DNA from: Acinetobacter pittii
GTDB taxonomy: Bacteria > Pseudomonadota > Gammaproteobacteria > Pseudomonadales > Moraxellaceae
Assembly (NCBI RefSeq): GCF_034064985.1
Contig: NZ_CP139249.1
Span: 2,108,001 to 2,172,000, forward strand
Length of the DNA stretch: 64,000 bases
Direction: 5' to 3'
Position numbers and translations under genes: made by a program. Of this stretch, positions 8,992 through 19,500 are shown one piece after another. The notes under the pieces are model-generated. The model did not search any database. It was not told the origin of the DNA and saw nothing but the letters and a program-made list of their open reading frames with translations. Numbering within the stretch: the stretch's first letter is position 1; every line of letters starts with the position of its first letter.

Positions 8992-9022
8992 GGCCTTTAT
9001 GATACAAATCTAAAGGCCTTTC
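8992..9022 (+). terminator. Intrinsic terminator after the DUF2058 gene
   Basis: The stem GGCCTTTA (8992-8999) / TAAAGGCC (9011-9018) is followed by TTTCT. Confidence 0.8.
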
Positions 9023-9338
9023 TAATATGTATAGCTGTAATAATTTAATAAATGTTCAAAATACGAAGAAAAAATACTTAAAGAATAAATTCGTTCACCC
9101 TTTATCTATTAATCTCGATATAATGAATAATATTTTAGTCCTCGCGACGTTCTGAAGATTTCTTCAGGTCTCCAATTTTTGCGTCATCTATTAATTAAAG
9201 ACGTACAACATAATCAGTTCATGTGTATTTGCACATACTCACAAGATCGAAACCCTAAGTGATATTGATCTAACTGACTTTTTACAAATTAAATTGCAAG
9301 ATTTAATTAAGTGGCTTTTGTCTCAAAGGTAGTAATTC
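9023..9338. other. Intergenic region with possible decayed coding sequence
   Basis: No intact gene. One frame stays open from 9195 to the TAG at 9332 and would read like a C-terminal helix (DIDLTDFLQIKLQDLIKWLL), but it has no ATG or GTG start. Two other short open stretches lie upstream in different frames. It could be a remnant of a lost gene or chance. Confidence 0.3.
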
Positions 9339-11186
9339 ATGCTGAAGTGGTTTGAAAAACTTGTAGATCCCTACCCAACTAAAGGTTTGGATGAACCTTT
9401 ACCGACTCGTTTTTTCCCATTTGTTTGGCAAGCTACAGAAGGCGTACGCCCTTATTTATTTTTACTTATTCTTTTTACAGCAGGTGCTGCAAGCTTTGAA
9501 GCCTTACTTTTTTCAAAGATTGGACAACTCGTAGATTGGTTAAGTAAAAGTCATCCTGAAAGCTTTTTAAGTCAGCATGCTAATGATTTACTAATTTTGA
9601 TTGGTGTTTTATTTACTAATATCTTTTTTGTAAATATACAATCTATTATCAAACATCAGATTTTATATAGTACCTTCCCAATGCGTTTGCGCTGGCGCTT
9701 CCATAATCTTTTATTGAAGCAAAGCTTAGACTTTTTCCATAACGACTTTGCAGGACGACTTTCTGCCAAAGTTATGCAAACAGCATTAGCAATCCGTGAG
9801 TTCTGGATTATTTTGGGTGACATGTTGGCCTACGTCAGCATTTACTTTATTACGGTCAGTATTGTTCTTGGGGCAATTTCGCCAATCCTGCTTATTCCTC
9901 TTTTAGTTTGGTTAAGTCTATTTTTATTAAGCGCATGGTTCTTTATCCCCCGCTTAAGTAAAGTTTCTCAGCAACAAGCCGATGCTAGAGCGATCATGAC
10001 TGGCCGCGTAACAGATGCGTACACTAACATTCAAACTGTAAAATTATTTGCTCACGCTGGTCGTGAAAGCCAATACGCAAAAGCATCAATGAAAGAGTTT
10101 ATGACTACAGTCTATGCTCAAATGCGTTTAGGCACCCTCTTTGAAGTCAGCATTAATATGTTGTCTGCTGTTTTGTTTGTAGGTGTAATTGGTACCTCTG
10201 TTTGGTTATGGACTCAAGGTTTAGCGGCCTTAGGTGTAATCGCAGCAACGACGGCAATGATTTTAAAACTTAATAGTATGGCTGAATTCATGATGTGGCA
10301 TATGTCAGCCTTATTTGAAAATGTTGGAACCATTCAAGATGGTATGCAAACATTAGGTAAAAAAATCAATATTCAAGACAAACCGGATGCAAAATCACTG
10401 AACGTCACCAAAGGCGAGATTGTATTTAAGGATGTAAGCTTTGCTTATAATAATAAAAATGTAATTGATCACTTCAACTTACATATTAAAGCAGGCGAAA
10501 AAATAGGTATTGTTGGACGTTCTGGCGCAGGAAAGTCGACGCTGATTCAGTTACTTTTACATTTTTACCATCTTAAGCAAGGTGCTATTTTAATTGATGG
10601 CCAAAACATCGAAGATGTAACTCAAGATAGTCTAAGAGCTAATATTGCTTTAGTTACTCAAGATACGTCTTTATTGCATCGCTCAGTTGCAGAAAATATT
10701 AAATATGGCCGCCCAGATGCGTCTGATGCGGACATGGAAAATGCTGTAAATAAAGCCAAAGCTGCTGAATTTATTCCACAATTAGTTGATTTAAAAGGAC
10801 GTAGTGGTTATAACGCTCAGGTAGGTGAACGTGGTGTCAAACTTTCTGGTGGGCAAAGACAGCGTATTGCTATTGCACGAGTATTCTTAAAAGATGCTCC
10901 TATTCTTATTTTAGATGAAGCAACAAGTGCATTAGATTCGGAAGTTGAAGCAGCGATCCAGGCAAGTTTAAATGACCTGATGGTTGATAAAACCGTTATT
11001 GCAATTGCTCACCGTTTATCTACTATTGCACAAATGGACCGTTTAATCGTTCTTGATGAAGGTCGAATTGCTGAACAAGGAACTCATGAAGAGTTAATTG
11101 CGCAAGATGGTATATACGCACAATTATGGAAACGTCAAACAGGTGGTTTCTTAATTGAGCAAAAAGTATTACAGGGTCAAGATTAA
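9339..11186 (+). CDS. ABC exporter, fused permease/ATPase
   Basis: Half-transporter of 615 residues that probably works as a homodimer in the inner membrane. An N-terminal six-helix ABC exporter domain (about residues 30-330) is followed by an ATPase with Walker A GRSGAGKST (393-401), signature LSGGQRQR (from 502), Walker B ILILDE (522-527) and the switch histidine H558. Sequence and layout resemble MsbA/MdlB-type multidrug or lipid exporters, but the substrate cannot be assigned. Its stop overlaps the start of a MaoC-fold gene, indicating coupled translation. Confidence 0.92.
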   Translation: MLKWFEKLVDPYPTKGLDEPLPTRFFPFVWQATEGVRPYLFLLILFTAGAASFEALLFSKIGQLVDWLSKSHPESFLSQHANDLLILIGVLFTNIFFVNIQSIIKHQILYSTFPMRLRWRFHNLLLKQSLDFFHNDFAGRLSAKVMQTALAIREFWIILGDMLAYVSIYFITVSIVLGAISPILLIPLLVWLSLFLLSAWFFIPRLSKVSQQQADARAIMTGRVTDAYTNIQTVKLFAHAGRESQYAKASMKEFMTTVYAQMRLGTLFEVSINMLSAVLFVGVIGTSVWLWTQGLAALGVIAATTAMILKLNSMAEFMMWHMSALFENVGTIQDGMQTLGKKINIQDKPDAKSLNVTKGEIVFKDVSFAYNNKNVIDHFNLHIKAGEKIGIVGRSGAGKSTLIQLLLHFYHLKQGAILIDGQNIEDVTQDSLRANIALVTQDTSLLHRSVAENIKYGRPDASDADMENAVNKAKAAEFIPQLVDLKGRSGYNAQVGERGVKLSGGQRQRIAIARVFLKDAPILILDEATSALDSEVEAAIQASLNDLMVDKTVIAIAHRLSTIAQMDRLIVLDEGRIAEQGTHEELIAQDGIYAQLWKRQTGGFLIEQKVLQGQD

Positions 11187-11626
11187 TGCTTTATTTAGAA
11201 GATTTGAAAATTGGTGATCGTTTCATTAGCCGTGAATATGAAATTACCTTAGATGAAATCAAAAAATTCGCAAGCTCGTATGACCCTCAACCCTTCCATA
11301 TAGATGAAGAACAAGCTAAGCACGATCCAATTTTTCAGGGGATCGCTGCTAGTGGTTGGCATACTTCTGCAATTACTATGCGATTATGGACAGAATGTAT
11401 GCCGATTCACGGTGGCTTAATCGGTTCGGAATCAAGTTTACGGTGGCCACGCCCTACTCGACCGGGTGATAAAATTCATGTTGAAGCTGAAATTTCAGCA
11501 ATCACACCATCCAAAACAAAATTAGATCGTGGTATTGTAAGTTACGTTACGCAAGCCTTAAATCAAAATGGTGACGTATTACTTATTTCAACAACAAAAA
11601 TTGTTGTCTTTAAAAAGAATGTTTAA
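11186..11626 (+). CDS. MaoC-family hot-dog-fold dehydratase
   Basis: Protein of 146 residues with the MaoC/(R)-hydratase hot-dog fold. The hydratase-like motif is visible as FASSYDPQPFHIDEEQAKHD (Asp and His in the usual places), followed by GIAASGWHTSAITMRL and a C-terminal beta-rich segment. These enzymes hydrate enoyl-CoA or similar thioesters; the substrate here is unknown. Its ATG uses the last base of the ABC exporter stop codon (TAATG), so the two are made together, which hints at a lipid or fatty-acyl role for both. This is inference. Confidence 0.9.
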   Translation: MLYLEDLKIGDRFISREYEITLDEIKKFASSYDPQPFHIDEEQAKHDPIFQGIAASGWHTSAITMRLWTECMPIHGGLIGSESSLRWPRPTRPGDKIHVEAEISAITPSKTKLDRGIVSYVTQALNQNGDVLLISTTKIVVFKKNV

Positions 11627-11734
11627 AACATGGTTGATATGATTGTCTAACAGTTTTTATAAACTCAGATTATATTTCATGACAAGATGCGTAAGAAATG
11701 CATATGACAAATTGATGAGAGCAATGGAACGCAT

Positions 11735-12760
11735 ATGAAAATTACCTCAGCTCGTCAAGATCAAGGTATTCCAGGAGTCTATGGCTTATTGCTATTAGAT
11801 GTTGTTTCGCGTTGGGGATACAACGATGAAACATTATTTGCTCCATTTAATCTTACTAGTGAGCAACTCGCCGATCCTGATTATCGTATTTCTACACCTG
11901 TAGCAAATGAACTGGTTAAACACGCGCTTAATTTAACTGGTGAAACTACGTTGGGTTACCATCTTGGTACTCAAATGCGTATTTCGATTCATGGCTTCAT
12001 TGGCTATGCAATTATGACAGCCAAGGATATTACAGAAGCAATTGCTCTTGCAGCACGCTTTATTCAATTACGTTTACCCTTTTTACAATTATATTTTTCA
12101 ACGTTTGGCCCCAAAGCGACCTTACAATTGCAATGTGATATCGAACTTGAGCCTTTACGTACAGAAATCGTTTTAGGTTTGACCATTGGTATTATGAGCA
12201 TGGCCAAAGCGATTACGGGGATTGAAGACTTAGCCGGCGATGTAGATTTAGATTTTCCTGAACCTGAAGGTTTTGAAAAATATAGAAATAAATTAAGCAG
12301 TACAATTCGGTTTAATCAACCACATTTGATCTCAAGTTTTGATAAAAAATACTTAGGACTTAAGTTAATCAATTCAGATCCAATCGCCAGTCAAGTTGCC
12401 ATTAATCAATGTGAAGCTGAACTTTCTGCTTTAGGTGAACGCCGTCGTTTAGCAATGCGTGTTCGTGATATTTTAAGTAATTCTGAACAACATTATTTAA
12501 GCATCGAAAATGTAGCTGAATGTCTACATATGTCAGATCGGACACTCAAACGTCAATTAGCAGCGGAAGGAACATCATTTTCCACGTTAGTTGATGAAGT
12601 ACGCTATCGACATGCAACATCTTTACTTTCACGTACAGATTATAGTCTTGAACAAATTGCAGATGAACTTGGCTATTCGGACGTTGCAAATTTTAGCCGT
12701 GCTTTTAAACGCTGGAGTGGTCGCAGTCCGAGCAACTGGCGTAAAGACCCATACTTATAA
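11735..12760 (+). CDS. AraC-family transcriptional regulator
   Basis: Regulator of 341 residues. The N-terminal about 200 residues resemble the arabinose-binding-like domain found in OruR/ArgR-type AraC proteins (GYHLGTQMRISIHGFIGYAI). The C-terminal about 100 residues hold two helix-turn-helix motifs (IENVAECLHMSDRTLKRQLA and LEQIADELGYSDVANFSRAF). The inducer is unknown. gcvH starts 38 bases downstream on the same strand without a terminator between, so readthrough into gcvH is possible. Confidence 0.92.
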   Translation: MKITSARQDQGIPGVYGLLLLDVVSRWGYNDETLFAPFNLTSEQLADPDYRISTPVANELVKHALNLTGETTLGYHLGTQMRISIHGFIGYAIMTAKDITEAIALAARFIQLRLPFLQLYFSTFGPKATLQLQCDIELEPLRTEIVLGLTIGIMSMAKAITGIEDLAGDVDLDFPEPEGFEKYRNKLSSTIRFNQPHLISSFDKKYLGLKLINSDPIASQVAINQCEAELSALGERRRLAMRVRDILSNSEQHYLSIENVAECLHMSDRTLKRQLAAEGTSFSTLVDEVRYRHATSLLSRTDYSLEQIADELGYSDVANFSRAFKRWSGRSPSNWRKDPYL

Positions 12761-12797
12761 TGTTAAAAACTATTGGACACAAGCTTAAGGAGTTATC

Positions 12798-13172
12798 ATG
12801 AATCATCCTTCGGAACTGAAGTATGCACGTACACATGAGTGGGTAAAGATTGAGGGTGATCTTGTTATTACAGGGATTACCGATCATGCACAAGATGAAC
12901 TTGGCGATTTGGTATACGTTGAAACTCCGGAAGTTGGGAGTCAAGTTACCGCTGGTGAACAAGCTGGTGTAGTAGAGTCAGTAAAAACAGCATCTGATAT
13001 TCACGCCCCTGTATCAGGTACAGTAGTAGAGGTGAATACTGATCTTGAAGATGATCCAGACTTTGTAAATGAAGATCCATATGGTAAAGGCTGGATTTAT
13101 AAAATTAAACCAGACAACATTGCAGATGTTGAAAAACTTTTAACAAATTCAGAATATGAAGCTGGCTTATAA
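12798..13172 (+). CDS. gcvH: Glycine cleavage system H protein
   Basis: Lipoyl carrier of the glycine cleavage complex, shuttling the aminomethyl group between the P, T and L proteins. The 124 residues match the usual length. The lipoylated lysine is K63 in [10 protein letters not shown] strong AAGGAG site precedes the ATG. gcvP and gcvT are not in the window, so this H protein is separated from its partners. It follows the AraC regulator closely and is closed by a strong terminator, after which a sirtuin gene begins. Confidence 0.97.
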   Translation: MNHPSELKYARTHEWVKIEGDLVITGITDHAQDELGDLVYVETPEVGSQVTAGEQAGVVESVKTASDIHAPVSGTVVEVNTDLEDDPDFVNEDPYGKGWIYKIKPDNIADVEKLLTNSEYEAGL

Positions 13173-13200
13173 AAGATAGGCATTGCTTTCAATATTTGAT

Positions 13201-13232
13201 AAAAACCAGTTTAGTCTTAAACTGGTTTTTCT
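13201..13232 (+). terminator. Intrinsic terminator after gcvH
   Basis: A perfect twelve-base stem AAAAACCAGTTT (13201-13212) / AAACTGGTTTTT (13219-13230) with a six-base loop, ending in T. Confidence 0.92.
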
Positions 13233-13271
13233 TTATCTATTTAAAATTAGTGGTATGAATAGGTGACTTCT

Positions 13272-13970
13272 ATGACAAAACTTGTTGTATTTTCAGGCGC
13301 AGGTATGAGTGCTGAAAGTGGAATTAGCACTTTTCGTGACAGCAATGGCTTATGGGAAAATTACGACATCCAACTAGTTGCCACACCTGAAGCATGGCAA
13401 AAGAACCCTGCTTTAGTTCAACGCTTTTATAATGAGCGACGTAAAAATATTTTAGAGGCTGAACCTAACGAAGCGCATCAATATATTGCCAAACTACAAG
13501 ACTACTTTGACGTACAAGTGATTACTCAAAATATTGATGATTTACATGAACGGGCTGGAAGTTCTAACGTTTTACATTTGCATGGAAATATTCGTTTAGC
13601 GAAAAGCTCTGGCCCGAATGCACAATTTACAACACAGTTTTACCATATTAATGGTTGGAAGCTAGATTTAGAACAAGACTTTTGCCCAGATGGCTATCCG
13701 TTGCGTCCACATGTTGTCTGGTTTGGTGAAGCTGTACCTGCCTATGAAGAAGCAATTCAATTAGTACAGAGTGCAGATATTTTTATTGTGATCGGCTCGA
13801 CATTAAGCGTATATCCAGTTGCAGCTTTAGTTCATGAAATTTCAAATCAATGTAAAGCCTACTATATAGACCCAAATGCAGATTATTTGCGTGTTCCCAA
13901 GCAATATGAATTATTAAAGATGTCAGCGACTCAAGGAATGCGTGAACTTTTTGAAAATTTAGTCAAATAA
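13272..13970 (+). CDS. Sir2-family NAD-dependent protein deacylase lacking the zinc cysteines
   Basis: Sirtuin of 232 residues that removes acyl groups from lysines using NAD. The ATG at 13272 is preferred over a GTG at 13263 because AGGTGA lies five bases upstream of it. Visible motifs are GAGMSAESGISTFRD, TQNIDDLHERAG, catalytic H104 in LHLHG, and PHVVWFGEAVP. The zinc-binding four-cysteine module usual in bacterial CobB is missing: only C139 lies in that region. Similar zinc-less sirtuins exist in other bacteria. It sits just after gcvH but beyond a terminator, so a role in GcvH acyl/lipoyl turnover is speculative. Confidence 0.9.
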   Translation: MTKLVVFSGAGMSAESGISTFRDSNGLWENYDIQLVATPEAWQKNPALVQRFYNERRKNILEAEPNEAHQYIAKLQDYFDVQVITQNIDDLHERAGSSNVLHLHGNIRLAKSSGPNAQFTTQFYHINGWKLDLEQDFCPDGYPLRPHVVWFGEAVPAYEEAIQLVQSADIFIVIGSTLSVYPVAALVHEISNQCKAYYIDPNADYLRVPKQYELLKMSATQGMRELFENLVK

Positions 13971-14380
13971 GTGTCATTTTTAATACTTAAAAAATTTAGT
14001 TTGAATAAAAATTATTATTAATTGATTAATTTTTTGCCAATTTCACGCACTTTATTTTGAGTTTCTATAGAAAAATTTCGATCAATTGCTTATTTATAAT
14101 TCAATATAAGTTCAATTAATTTCTAAAATATCACTTTTTCTCAAAAAAAAATTTAAAAACAAACATTATAAGTTTATAATTTATTGATTATTATCATAAT
14201 TTTTAATTCATAGAATCTATATTTATCACTTACACAAATACACAAAACTATAATAAAAAAATAACAGAGCAAAAAAAATCTTTTGTGGTTGAATCTCAAC
14301 CTCTTGAATGCCGTACAAGAAAACAGCGACCTGGATTAGGTTACAATCACGGATTATGGATATAAGGACACACATCCATT
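13971..14380. other. AT-rich intergenic region before putP
   Basis: About 410 bases, very AT-rich on the left. A small dyad GGTTGA (14287-14292) / TCAACC (14296-14301) lies in the probable putP promoter/leader, and an AAGGA is found well upstream of the ATG. No small gene or known RNA element is recognised. Confidence 0.4.
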
Positions 14381-15871
14381 ATGAGCTATTTTGATCCCAC
14401 CCTCATCATGTTTATGGTGTACATCGTAGCAATGGTACTCATTGGCTTATTTGCCTACCGTGCTACAAGCGACTTCTCAGATTATATTCTCGGTGGTCGT
14501 AGTTTAGGCAGTTTCGTAACTGCATTATCCGCAGGCGCATCAGACATGAGTGGCTGGCTACTCATGGGCTTACCAGGCGCGATTTATCTTTCTGGTTTAT
14601 CTGAAGCTTGGATTGCAATTGGTCTTATTATCGGTGCTTGGCTTAACTGGCTACTGGTTGCTGGTCGATTACGCGTTCATACTGAAGTTCAAAATAATGC
14701 ACTGACTTTGCCAGATTATTTTACAAGCCGTTTTGATGATCAGAAAAAAGTACTTCGTATTTTTTCTGCCGTTATCATCTTGGTTTTCTTTGCAATTTAC
14801 TGTGCTTCTGGCATGGTAGCAGGCGCCCGTCTATTTGAAAATTTATTCGGGATGTCTTACAACACAGCTATTTGGCTCAGTGCTATCGCGACTATCAGTT
14901 ATGTTTGTATTGGTGGATTCTTAGCAATTAGCTGGACCGATACGTTCCAAGCTGGCTTAATGATTTTTGCTCTGTTGTTAACACCAATTGTGACTTACCT
15001 TGCAATTGGCGATACGACTCATTTCGTTACGCTCATTGAAACTGCTCGTCCGCATGCGTTTAACATCATCTCAGATTTAAGTGTTGTGGCGGTTCTCTCC
15101 TCCATGGCATGGGGCTTAGGTTACTTTGGCCAGCCACATATTCTTGTGCGTTTCATGGCTGCTGACTCTGTAAAATCAATTCCTGCTGCTCGTCGTATCG
15201 GCATGACTTGGATGATCTTGTGTTTAGTTGGTGCTGTCGGCGCTGGTTTCTTCGGTATTGCATACTTCCAGCAACATCCTGAATTAGCAGCAGTTGTAAG
15301 CAAAAACCCTGAAACTGTATTTATGGAATTGACTAAAATCTTATTCAATCCATGGATTGTAGGTATCATTCTGGCTGCGATTTTAGCTGCTGTGATGAGT
15401 ACATTGAGCTGTCAGCTATTGGTATGTTCGAGTGCATTAACAGAAGATTTATACAAAGGCTTCATTCGTAAAAACGCTTCTCAGAAAGAACTTGTATGGG
15501 TTGGGCGTGTTATGGTTCTTGCCATTGCTCTTCTCGCAATTTTTCTTGCAGGCAACCCTGATAGCAAGGTTCTTGGTCTTGTTGCTTATGCATGGGCTGG
15601 TTTTGGTGCTGCATTTGGTCCGCTTATCATCTTGTCGCTATTCTGGAAGCGTATGAATTTACAAGGTGCTTTAGCGGGTATGATCGTTGGTGCAGTTGTG
15701 GTCATTGGCTGGAAAAACCTTTTCGCAGACACAGGTGTTTACGAGATTATTCCAGGCTTTATCCTTGCATTTATCAGTATCATTGTAGTGAGTCTTTTAA
15801 CTAAAGCGCCAAATACAACAGTAACTGGACGCTTCGAAAAAGCAGATGAACTCTACAAAGAAAGCGTATAA
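14381..15871 (+). CDS. putP: Sodium/proline symporter
   Basis: Inner-membrane sodium:proline symporter of the SSS family, 496 residues with about 12-13 hydrophobic segments. Landmarks are the N-terminal DYILGGRSLGSFVTALSAGA with ASDMSGWLLMG, and GGFLAISWTDTFQAGLM, as in E. coli PutP. It imports proline for catabolism by PutA, encoded 630 bases away on the same strand with an Lrp-type regulator gene between. A UUCG-capped terminator follows, so putP and putA are separate transcripts. Confidence 0.96.
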   Translation: MSYFDPTLIMFMVYIVAMVLIGLFAYRATSDFSDYILGGRSLGSFVTALSAGASDMSGWLLMGLPGAIYLSGLSEAWIAIGLIIGAWLNWLLVAGRLRVHTEVQNNALTLPDYFTSRFDDQKKVLRIFSAVIILVFFAIYCASGMVAGARLFENLFGMSYNTAIWLSAIATISYVCIGGFLAISWTDTFQAGLMIFALLLTPIVTYLAIGDTTHFVTLIETARPHAFNIISDLSVVAVLSSMAWGLGYFGQPHILVRFMAADSVKSIPAARRIGMTWMILCLVGAVGAGFFGIAYFQQHPELAAVVSKNPETVFMELTKILFNPWIVGIILAAILAAVMSTLSCQLLVCSSALTEDLYKGFIRKNASQKELVWVGRVMVLAIALLAIFLAGNPDSKVLGLVAYAWAGFGAAFGPLIILSLFWKRMNLQGALAGMIVGAVVVIGWKNLFADTGVYEIIPGFILAFISIIVVSLLTKAPNTTVTGRFEKADELYKESV

Positions 15872-15887
15872 TTTAATGAAATAGATC

Positions 15888-15905
15888 AAGGGGCTTCGGC
15901 CCCTT
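15888..15905. terminator. UUCG-capped terminator between putP and the Lrp-type gene
   Basis: The stem AAGGGGC (15888-15894) / GCCCCTT (15899-15905) encloses a TTCG tetraloop and is followed by T-rich sequence. It serves putP; the last stem base is also the end of the convergent regulator gene. Confidence 0.85.
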
Positions 15906-16393
15906 TATTTATTTTTGGTTTTAATTTTAATTTTTGAAGTATCTTTTACAACTTGCATGACTGGATAACTACGAGTCTCTTTTACCCCCGGCAATTGCCA
16001 CAGCACCTGCCCTGCAATACGTCTAAATTCTTCCATACTGCCACTTCGTAATTTAATTAAAAAATCAAAGCCACCGCTCACCATATGACATTCAACAATT
16101 TCTGGATAGTGAACCACAGCATCAATAAACTCATCTAAAACATTAGGTGTGGTTTTATCTAGTAATACTTCAACGAACACCAAAAAATTTGCGTTTAACT
16201 TAACCGGATTTAATTTAGCTTCATATCCTAAGATGAATTCATCTTTCGTTAATTTTTGAACTCGGGCCATCACTGCTGTTGGTGACAAGTTAACAAGTTC
16301 CGCCAATTTACTATTAGAAATTCGCCCATCTGTTTGAAGAATATCCAAAATTTTTAAATCAGTGCGGTCAAGGCTTAAAATTGGGCTATTCAT
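15905..16393 (-). CDS. Lrp/AsnC-family regulator, probable PutR
   Basis: Regulator of 162 residues with an N-terminal helix-turn-helix (DLKILDILQTDGRISNSKLA, then NLSPTAVMARVQKL) and a C-terminal RAM/AsnC ligand-binding domain. It is divergent from putA across 110-125 bases and convergent with putP, the arrangement of PutR-type Lrp regulators that activate put genes in response to proline in other bacteria. The PutA here lacks the DNA-binding domain with which E. coli PutA represses its own operon, which supports this gene as the regulator. Proline sensing is inferred. Confidence 0.9.
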   Translation of the reverse strand: MNSPILSLDRTDLKILDILQTDGRISNSKLAELVNLSPTAVMARVQKLTKDEFILGYEAKLNPVKLNANFLVFVEVLLDKTTPNVLDEFIDAVVHYPEIVECHMVSGGFDFLIKLRSGSMEEFRRIAGQVLWQLPGVKETRSYPVMQVVKDTSKIKIKTKNK

Positions 16394-16517
16394 CTGAATT
16401 TTCCTCTAAAAAATGGGCTAAATATAGTGAGTTATTCGGTGTTTCTTCTGTAATGATAAATTATCTAAACCTCTCTACTCAAGATGAGTTTACGAGAGCT
16501 GGTTGGCGGAAACAGAT

Positions 16518-19500
16518 ATGAACACAATGGATACTTTTCATCAAATGGATAAATCTCACCAAGGCTATATCACCGAATTCAACGATAAAAGTGAGTTTGA
16601 ACAACGCATCAATACAGCTTGGCGACGTGCTGAACCAGAAGCTGTAGAAGAGCTATTACAAGCTGCCGCGGTATCTGATGATTTAGATCATAAAATTTAT
16701 GATCTTGCTTTTAATCTTGCCAATAATTTACGTGAACGTAAGACCTCTTCGGGTAAAGCAGGTATTGTTCAAGGGTTATTACAAGAATTCTCTCTTTCTT
16801 CACAAGAAGGCGTGGCGCTCATGTGTCTTGCCGAAGCTTTACTTCGTATTCCAGACTCAGCAACACGTGATTTGCTTATTCGAGATAAAATCAATCAAGG
16901 TAACTGGAAAGAACACGTTGGCCAAAGCAGCTTAATGTTTGTAAATGCTGCAGCATGGGGTCTCATGTTAACTGGTAAGCTGATGGAAACCCCTAAGCAA
17001 ACTAGTCTTTCAAGTGTACTTACTGGTCTTTTAGCACGTAGTGGTCGTGGTATTATTCGTAAAGCTGTTGACGTCGCAATGCGTATGATGGGTGAACAGT
17101 TTGTGACTGGTGAAACCATTGAAGAAGCTGTAGACCACGCCAAAGTACTCGAAGACAAAGGGTTCCGCTATTCTTATGACATGTTGGGTGAAGCAGCTTT
17201 AACCGAACATGATGCTGAACGCTACTTTAACGATTACACACAAGCCATTCATGCAATTGGTAAAGCATCTAATGGTAAAGGCGTTTATGATGGCCCAGGT
17301 ATTTCAATTAAGCTTTCTGCTTTACATCCTCGCTATCAACGTGCGCAAATTGAACGTGTTCACAAAGAACTCTACGGTAAAGTATTTGAACTCGCTCTTT
17401 TGGCTAAAAAATACAATATTGGTTTAAATATTGATGCAGAGGAATCAGAGCGTTTAGAAATTTCTCTTGAATTACTTGAACGTCTTTGCTTCGAGCCGGA
17501 ACTTGCGAACTGGAAAGGCATTGGTTTCGTAATTCAAGCTTATCAAAAACGCTGTTTCTTCGTGGTTGATTATATTATTGACCTTGCTAAACGCAGCCAA
17601 AAGCGTCTCATGATCCGTCTTGTAAAAGGCGCATATTGGGACAGCGAAATTAAAAAAGCGCAAATCGAAGGTATGGATGACTACCCTGTCTTCACTCGTA
17701 AAGTACATACCGATTTATCTTATATCGCTTGTGCTAAAAAATTACTTGCAGCACCTGAGTTCATCTATCCGCAATTTGCCACTCATAATGCCCAAACATT
17801 GGCAACGATCTATCATTTAGCTGATCCAAGCAAATATTATGCTGGTCAATATGAATTCCAATGCTTACATGGCATGGGCGAACCGCTTTATGAACAAGTT
17901 GTTGGTCCACGTGAGCAAAATAAATTAGGCATACCATGCCGTATTTATGCTCCCGTTGGTAACCATGAAACGTTGTTAGCTTATTTAGTTCGTCGTTTAC
18001 TTGAAAATGGCGCGAATACTTCATTCGTTAACCGTATTGCCGATAAAACGCTTAAAGTTGAAGATCTTATCCAGTCTCCAATTTACGATCTTCGTCATGC
18101 AGCTAAGCTTGAAGGTTCAGTTGGCTTAAAACACCCATCTATTCCTCTACCTTTAGATATGTACGGAACGCTTCGTAAAAATTCTAAAGGTTATGACTTA
18201 GCAAATGACACCCCACTTGCAGCATTAGATAGCACAGCTCAAGAATTACGTAATCGTATTTGGCAAAGCCATCCATTATTGGCAAATAACGAGTCGTTAG
18301 AGCAAGGTCATTCTGTTGCAATTACAAACCCAGCACAAAATGATGAAATTGTTGGTTATGTGCAAGAAGCTGATCTTAAGCATGTTGAAATTGCGCTTAA
18401 TGCAGCTGAACAAGCTCAATCAGAATGGTCAAATACACCTAAAGAACAGCGTGCTCAACACTTAAAACATGCAGCTGACCTAATGGAAAGTCGCATTCAA
18501 GAATTGATGGTTTTACTTTGCCGTGAAAGCGGGAAAACTTATGCCAATGCGATTGCAGAAGTTCGTGAAGCTGTAGATTTCCTACGTTATTACGCAACTC
18601 AAGTTGAGAATCTTCCTGCACATACAGATATTCAGCCTTTAGGTACTGTACTTTGTATTAGCCCATGGAACTTCCCTCTTGCAATTTTCTCTGGCCAAAT
18701 TGCTGCAGCATTAGTCAGTGGTAACTGTGTTATTGCTAAACCTGCTGAACAAACCCCATTAATCGCAGCTCAAGCAGTTCAGATTTTATGGGAAGCTGGT
18801 ATTCCACATGGTGCTGTACAGCTACTTCCTGGCCGCGGTGAAACAGTAGGTGCTCAGCTTAGCCAAGATAGCCGTATTGATGGCATCATGTTTACTGGTT
18901 CGACTGAAGTTGCAAAAATTTTACAGAAAACCGTTGCGAAACGTTTATCTGAGAATGGTCAATCTATTCCTCTTATTGCAGAGACTGGCGGTCAAAATGC
19001 AATGATTGTGGACTCATCAGCATTAACTGAACAAGTCGTACTCGATGTTGTAAGTTCTGCTTTTGATAGCGCGGGTCAACGTTGCTCTGCCTTACGTATT
19101 TTATGTGTGCAAGAAGATAGTGCTGCAACCGTAATTAAAATGCTTAAAGGTGCAATGCAGCAGTTGATCGTAGGTAACCCTGCGATTTTAAAAACTGACA
19201 TTGGTCCTGTGATTGATGACGAAGCAAAACAGACGATTGATCAACATATCCAAAAAATGAAGTCGAAAGGCTATCCAGTACATCAGTTGATGTTTGGTGC
19301 AACAAGTCAGAATGAACTGGATAAAGGAACTTTTGTTGTACCAACAGCAATTGAACTCCCTAACCTTGATGATTTGCAGCGCGAAGTCTTTGGTCCAGTA
19401 TTACACATCATTACCTATAAGTATGGCGAGCTTGAGCAGTTGATCTCACGTATTAATGCCAAAGGTTATGGTTTAACAATGGGTCTGCATACACGTATTG

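Noticed and set aside
12591..12962. Overlapping frames inside the AraC and gcvH genes
   Set aside because: Shadows of two well-supported genes, without ribosome sites or recognisable products.
14160..14215. Fur-like ATTATTATCATAAT sequence before putP
   Set aside because: Only a partial match, within a generally AT-rich region; far weaker than the site at 52399.
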